From the NCBI GenBank assembly GCA_050955105.1, contig JBPBQZ010000019.1, forward strand, positions 1 through 34,288: a DNA stretch of 34,288 nucleotides, given 5' to 3'. This document shows, in pieces, positions 32,009 through 34,288 of this stretch. Position numbers and translations under genes: made by a program. The DNA comes from JBPBQZ01 sp050955105 (GTDB taxonomy: Bacteria; Pseudomonadota; Gammaproteobacteria; Burkholderiales; Burkholderiaceae). The notes under the pieces are model-generated. The model saw only the letters and a program-made list of their open reading frames with translations, was not told the origin of the DNA and did no database searches. Numbering within the stretch: the stretch's first letter is position 1; the number at the start of each line of letters is the position of its first letter.

Positions 32009-33398
32009 CCTTCTTGCCCTTGAGTTTGCCGGCATTGAGTTTGCGCACCGCGTCACGCGCCACGCTACGCTCGACCGCCACATAGGTCGACATATCGGTG
32101 ACGTTGATCTTGCCGATCTGCGAGCCGGCGAAACCAGCCTCGCCAGTGAGCGCGCCAAGCACGTCGCCCGGACGGATCTTTTCCTTGCGCCCGCCGAGAA
32201 TCTGCAAGGTCTGCATCGGCGGCAACAGTGGCGCGTCGCTGGCAGGCTTCAGCTCCGCCAGCGGCCGCCACTCGAACTCGCGGTGCTGCGCGGCCTCGAT
32301 GCCGGCCACGCGGCCCATCTCGTTCATGCTTGCCAAGCTCAACGCCCAGCCGTCCTGATCGGCACGACCGGTACGGCCGACACGATGCACGTGCACTTCC
32401 GGATCGGGCGTGACATCGACATTCACCACCGCTTCCAGCTGTGCAATATCGAGGCCGCGCGCTGCGACGTCGGTCGCCACTAGCACCGAGCAACTACGAT
32501 TGGCGAACTGGATCAACACCTGGTCGCGCTCGCGCTGGTCGAGCTCGCCATGCAGCGCCAGTGCATGGAAACCCTGCGCGCGCAGCACGTCCAGCAAGTC
32601 GCGGCATTGCTGCTTGGTGTTGCAAAACGCCAGCGTGCTGACCGGACGGTAATGATTCAGCAACAGCCCGACCGCATGCAGCCGCTCGTCTTCAGTGACC
32701 TCGTAGAAACGCTGGCGGATCTTGCTGTTGTCGTGGCGTTCTTCCAGCTTTACGGTTTTGGGATTGCGCAGGAACTGGCGACTCAGCTTGTCGATGCCCT
32801 CCGGATAGGTCGCCGAGAAAAGCAGCGTCTGGCGCGTCGGCGGACATTGCCGCACGACGCTGGCGATGTCGTCGAAGAAGCCCATGTCGAGCATGCGATC
32901 GGCTTCATCGAGCACCAGCGTATTGAGCGACTGTAGCGCCAGGCTGCCGCGTTCCAGATGGTCCATGATGCGACCCGGCGTACCGACCACGATATGCGCG
33001 CCGTGTTCGAGGCTGGCGGTTTGCGGACGCATCGGCGCACCGCCACACAGTGCCAGCACCTTGATGTTTTCCTCAGCGCGCGCCAGACGGCGAATTTCCT
33101 GCGTGACCTGGTCGGCCAGTTCGCGCGTGGGGCACAACACCATTGCCTGCACCGCGAACTGTCGCACGTCGAGGCGCGCCAGCAAGGCGAGCGCGAACGC
33201 GGCGGTCTTGCCGCTGCCGGTTTTCGCCTGCGCGATCATGTCGTGGCCAGCCAGCGCAATCGGCAGGCTGGCCGCCTGGATCGGCGTCATCTCGAGGTAG
33301 CCGAGCTGCGCCAGGTTGGCGAGCGTGGCGGCAGGCAAGGACAGTTGATTGAAGGGCGCGCCGGGTGCGGCGGCGGTGCTGGATGCGGGGCTGTTCAT
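31983..33398 (-). CDS. dbpA: ATP-dependent RNA helicase DbpA
   Basis: 471-residue DEAD-box helicase that acts late in 50S ribosome assembly and is triggered by hairpin 92 of 23S rRNA. It has the Q motif MTPIQAAS, AKTGSGKT (58-65), PTRELADQ, DEADRMLDMGF, the SAT motif (LLFSATYPEG) and HRVGRTGRA. The C-terminal ~75 residues (KIRPGDVLGALTGEAGF...INVTDMSTYVAVE) form the DbpA RNA-recognition domain, which separates it from other DEAD-box proteins. The ATG at 33398 is the likely start, although its ribosome binding site is weak. The zinc-ribbon gene lies just upstream on the same strand. Confidence 0.96.
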   Translation of the reverse strand: MNSPASSTAAAPGAPFNQLSLPAATLANLAQLGYLEMTPIQAASLPIALAGHDMIAQAKTGSGKTAAFALALLARLDVRQFAVQAMVLCPTRELADQVTQEIRRLARAEENIKVLALCGGAPMRPQTASLEHGAHIVVGTPGRIMDHLERGSLALQSLNTLVLDEADRMLDMGFFDDIASVVRQCPPTRQTLLFSATYPEGIDKLSRQFLRNPKTVKLEERHDNSKIRQRFYEVTEDERLHAVGLLLNHYRPVSTLAFCNTKQQCRDLLDVLRAQGFHALALHGELDQRERDQVLIQFANRSCSVLVATDVAARGLDIAQLEAVVNVDVTPDPEVHVHRVGRTGRADQDGWALSLASMNEMGRVAGIEAAQHREFEWRPLAELKPASDAPLLPPMQTLQILGGRKEKIRPGDVLGALTGEAGFAGSQIGKINVTDMSTYVAVERSVARDAVRKLNAGKLKGKKVKARLMDD

Positions 33399-33417
33399 AG
33401 CGATGGCTCGTGAAATC

Positions 33418-33603
33418 TCAACTGGCAGGACGGCCGTCGATTTGCTCAAAACGCATCGAACCGTCGGGCAGGTCGATGCGCTCGACGTAGTTGCGGGTAC
33501 CGCAGAGCGGACAACGGAACAGCAGACCTTGTCCTTCGTTCTTGACGATGACGTCCGATTGCTCCCATTGCGCGCCGCAAGGCTGGTTTCTACAGGTCAA
33601 CAC
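33418..33603 (-). CDS. Small zinc-ribbon protein
   Basis: 61 residues with two cysteine pairs, C4-x4-C9 and C31-xx-C34, spaced like a rubredoxin-type zinc ribbon. The remainder is polar and ends RFEQIDGRPAS. It starts at GTG (33603), with GGAG six bases upstream. It precedes dbpA by 19 bases and is probably co-transcribed with it. No named family is recognised; nucleic-acid binding is possible but unproven. Confidence 0.75.
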   Translation of the reverse strand: MLTCRNQPCGAQWEQSDVIVKNEGQGLLFRCPLCGTRNYVERIDLPDGSMRFEQIDGRPAS

Positions 33604-33737
33604 GTGGTTCTCCGATTGCTGGCGGGAGCTGGATAAAAGTCGGCACTATAGAGCTTTTAACGCGCCGCGCACGTGTTTTCGCGAATCGGCGCGTTTGCGG
33701 GGTGTTTCGCATGCGTTTGAAACTGGCCGGGGCGGCC

Positions 33738-33760
33738 GTTGGCGTTGGCGTTGGCGTTGC
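33738..33760. repeat. Hexamer repeat (GTTGGC)n
   Basis: Nearly four copies of GTTGGC in a row (three full units plus a partial one), 16 bases past the phytochelatin-synthase-like stop codon. It is non-coding, and could vary in copy number by slippage. Confidence 0.8.
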
Positions 33761-33775
33761 CGGGCGACGTCGCCG

Positions 33776-34288
33776 TTAGCGTTTACGTACCACCACGACA
33801 CCGCGCGAAACACCGCTGACATTGTCGACGGCTTGCGACGCCGCATACAACTGCGCGATGGGCACCCAGACGGCGGGATATTTGTAGCGTGCGACGTCGA
33901 GCAGCAAGGCGCTGTCACTCGCCGCATCGAAGGCCGCAAGCGGCGACCAATGTCCACCGCCCTTCTCGCCTATTTCCACACGTCTGAAATTCAGCAAGGC
34001 GAAGCCGTCGTCATGCGCGGTGGCATCACGTACTAGATCACGGAACTGGGCGAGCGTCAGGTCCCCGGAATGGTATTTCGTCACACTGACGGGAAACTGG
34101 CTGAGCACGGCGGCGAGCTGATCGAGCGTCATGCCCTCTCGGTTCACGCGCGCCGGGTTGGCGATATTGGGATCGACGGTACGGAAAAAATCTTCCTGCG
34201 AGAAATATGGGAAATCGGGATATTGAGACGACGCGGGCCGTTTGATGCCCAGCGCGTTCAGCGCCATCACCGATGAGGCGACCGAGCA
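33776..34288 (-). CDS. Phytochelatin synthase-family protein, 3' part
   Basis: 170 residues are visible of a gene that enters from beyond the right edge. Frame and motifs match the papain-like phytochelatin synthase catalytic domain (PF05023). The first visible codon is the Cys of CSVASSVMALNALGIKRP, in the position of the nucleophile. GGHWSPLAAFD and LLLDVARYKYPAVWVP carry the catalytic His (visible residue 113) and Asp (131), 18 residues apart as in known enzymes. It ends soon after, with no plant-type C-terminal domain, as in bacterial short forms, which often act mainly as glutathione hydrolases. The N-terminus, including any signal peptide, cannot be seen. Confidence 0.9.
   Translation of the reverse strand, partial: CSVASSVMALNALGIKRPASSQYPDFPYFSQEDFFRTVDPNIANPARVNREGMTLDQLAAVLSQFPVSVTKYHSGDLTLAQFRDLVRDATAHDDGFALLNFRRVEIGEKGGGHWSPLAAFDAASDSALLLDVARYKYPAVWVPIAQLYAASQAVDNVSGVSRGVVVVRKR

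Overview
The window looks like chromosomal DNA of a betaproteobacterium of the order Burkholderiales, most likely family Burkholderiaceae. Three things point there: GC-rich genes with less GC-rich spacers, the gene order thrS-infC-rpmI-rplT-pheS-pheT-ihfA-merR-tRNA-Pro, and close resemblance of many proteins to Burkholderia-type versions. The genus cannot be fixed from the sequence alone. Most of the window is housekeeping or conserved accessory metabolism. I see no transposase, phage gene, CRISPR array or toxin-antitoxin pair.

Layout. 1-769 has no convincing gene. 770-2191 (-) encodes a sigma-54 activator of the VpsR-like class, flanked by a further ~870 bp without a gene. tRNA-Pro(GGG) (+) stands at 3077-3153. 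From 11482 down to 3319 on the minus strand lies a translation block: tRNA-Val(GAC), thrS, infC (ATC start codon), rpmI (GTG start), rplT, pheS, pheT, ihfA and a MerR regulator. It contains several terminator-like hairpins that may set expression gene by gene. relA (-) lies just upstream of tRNA-Val and is preceded by a RidA-family gene.

14308-16435 (-) holds a two-subunit 3-oxoacid CoA-transferase (scoA-scoB) and a hot-dog thioesterase. ETF-ubiquinone oxidoreductase (+) follows; together with the CoA-transferase it suggests fatty-acid, ketone-body or amino-acid carbon use. A CBS-domain protein, an LplT-like MFS carrier and aroC form a tight minus-strand cluster (18713-21697) with an 18-bp perfect palindrome upstream. 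22025-26479 holds an Mpo1-like protein, a YihY-type membrane protein, and an operon of wrbA, DUF2069 and a D-2-hydroxyacid-dehydrogenase-like flavoprotein.

The right end (26513-34288) is more accessory. It holds a quinone oxidoreductase, a small basic-tailed protein, a CinA/PncC amidase, a tiny glycine-rich lipoprotein, an orphan branched-chain-amino-acid-type binding protein divergent from a Baeyer-Villiger-type monooxygenase, the helicase gene dbpA, a small zinc ribbon, and the 3' part of a phytochelatin-synthase-family gene. That last gene runs off the window with its presumed catalytic cysteine as the very last codon in view.

I did not find a clear new multi-gene system. The observations most worth checking are regulatory: overlapping mutually exclusive hairpins in the 2192-3060 gap, the palindrome ahead of the CBS gene, the paired hairpins ahead of pheS, a 15-bp promoter block shared by the two tRNA genes, and the leader hairpin of the thioesterase gene. 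Among protein genes, the orphan binding protein/monooxygenase pair and the partial phytochelatin synthase stand out.
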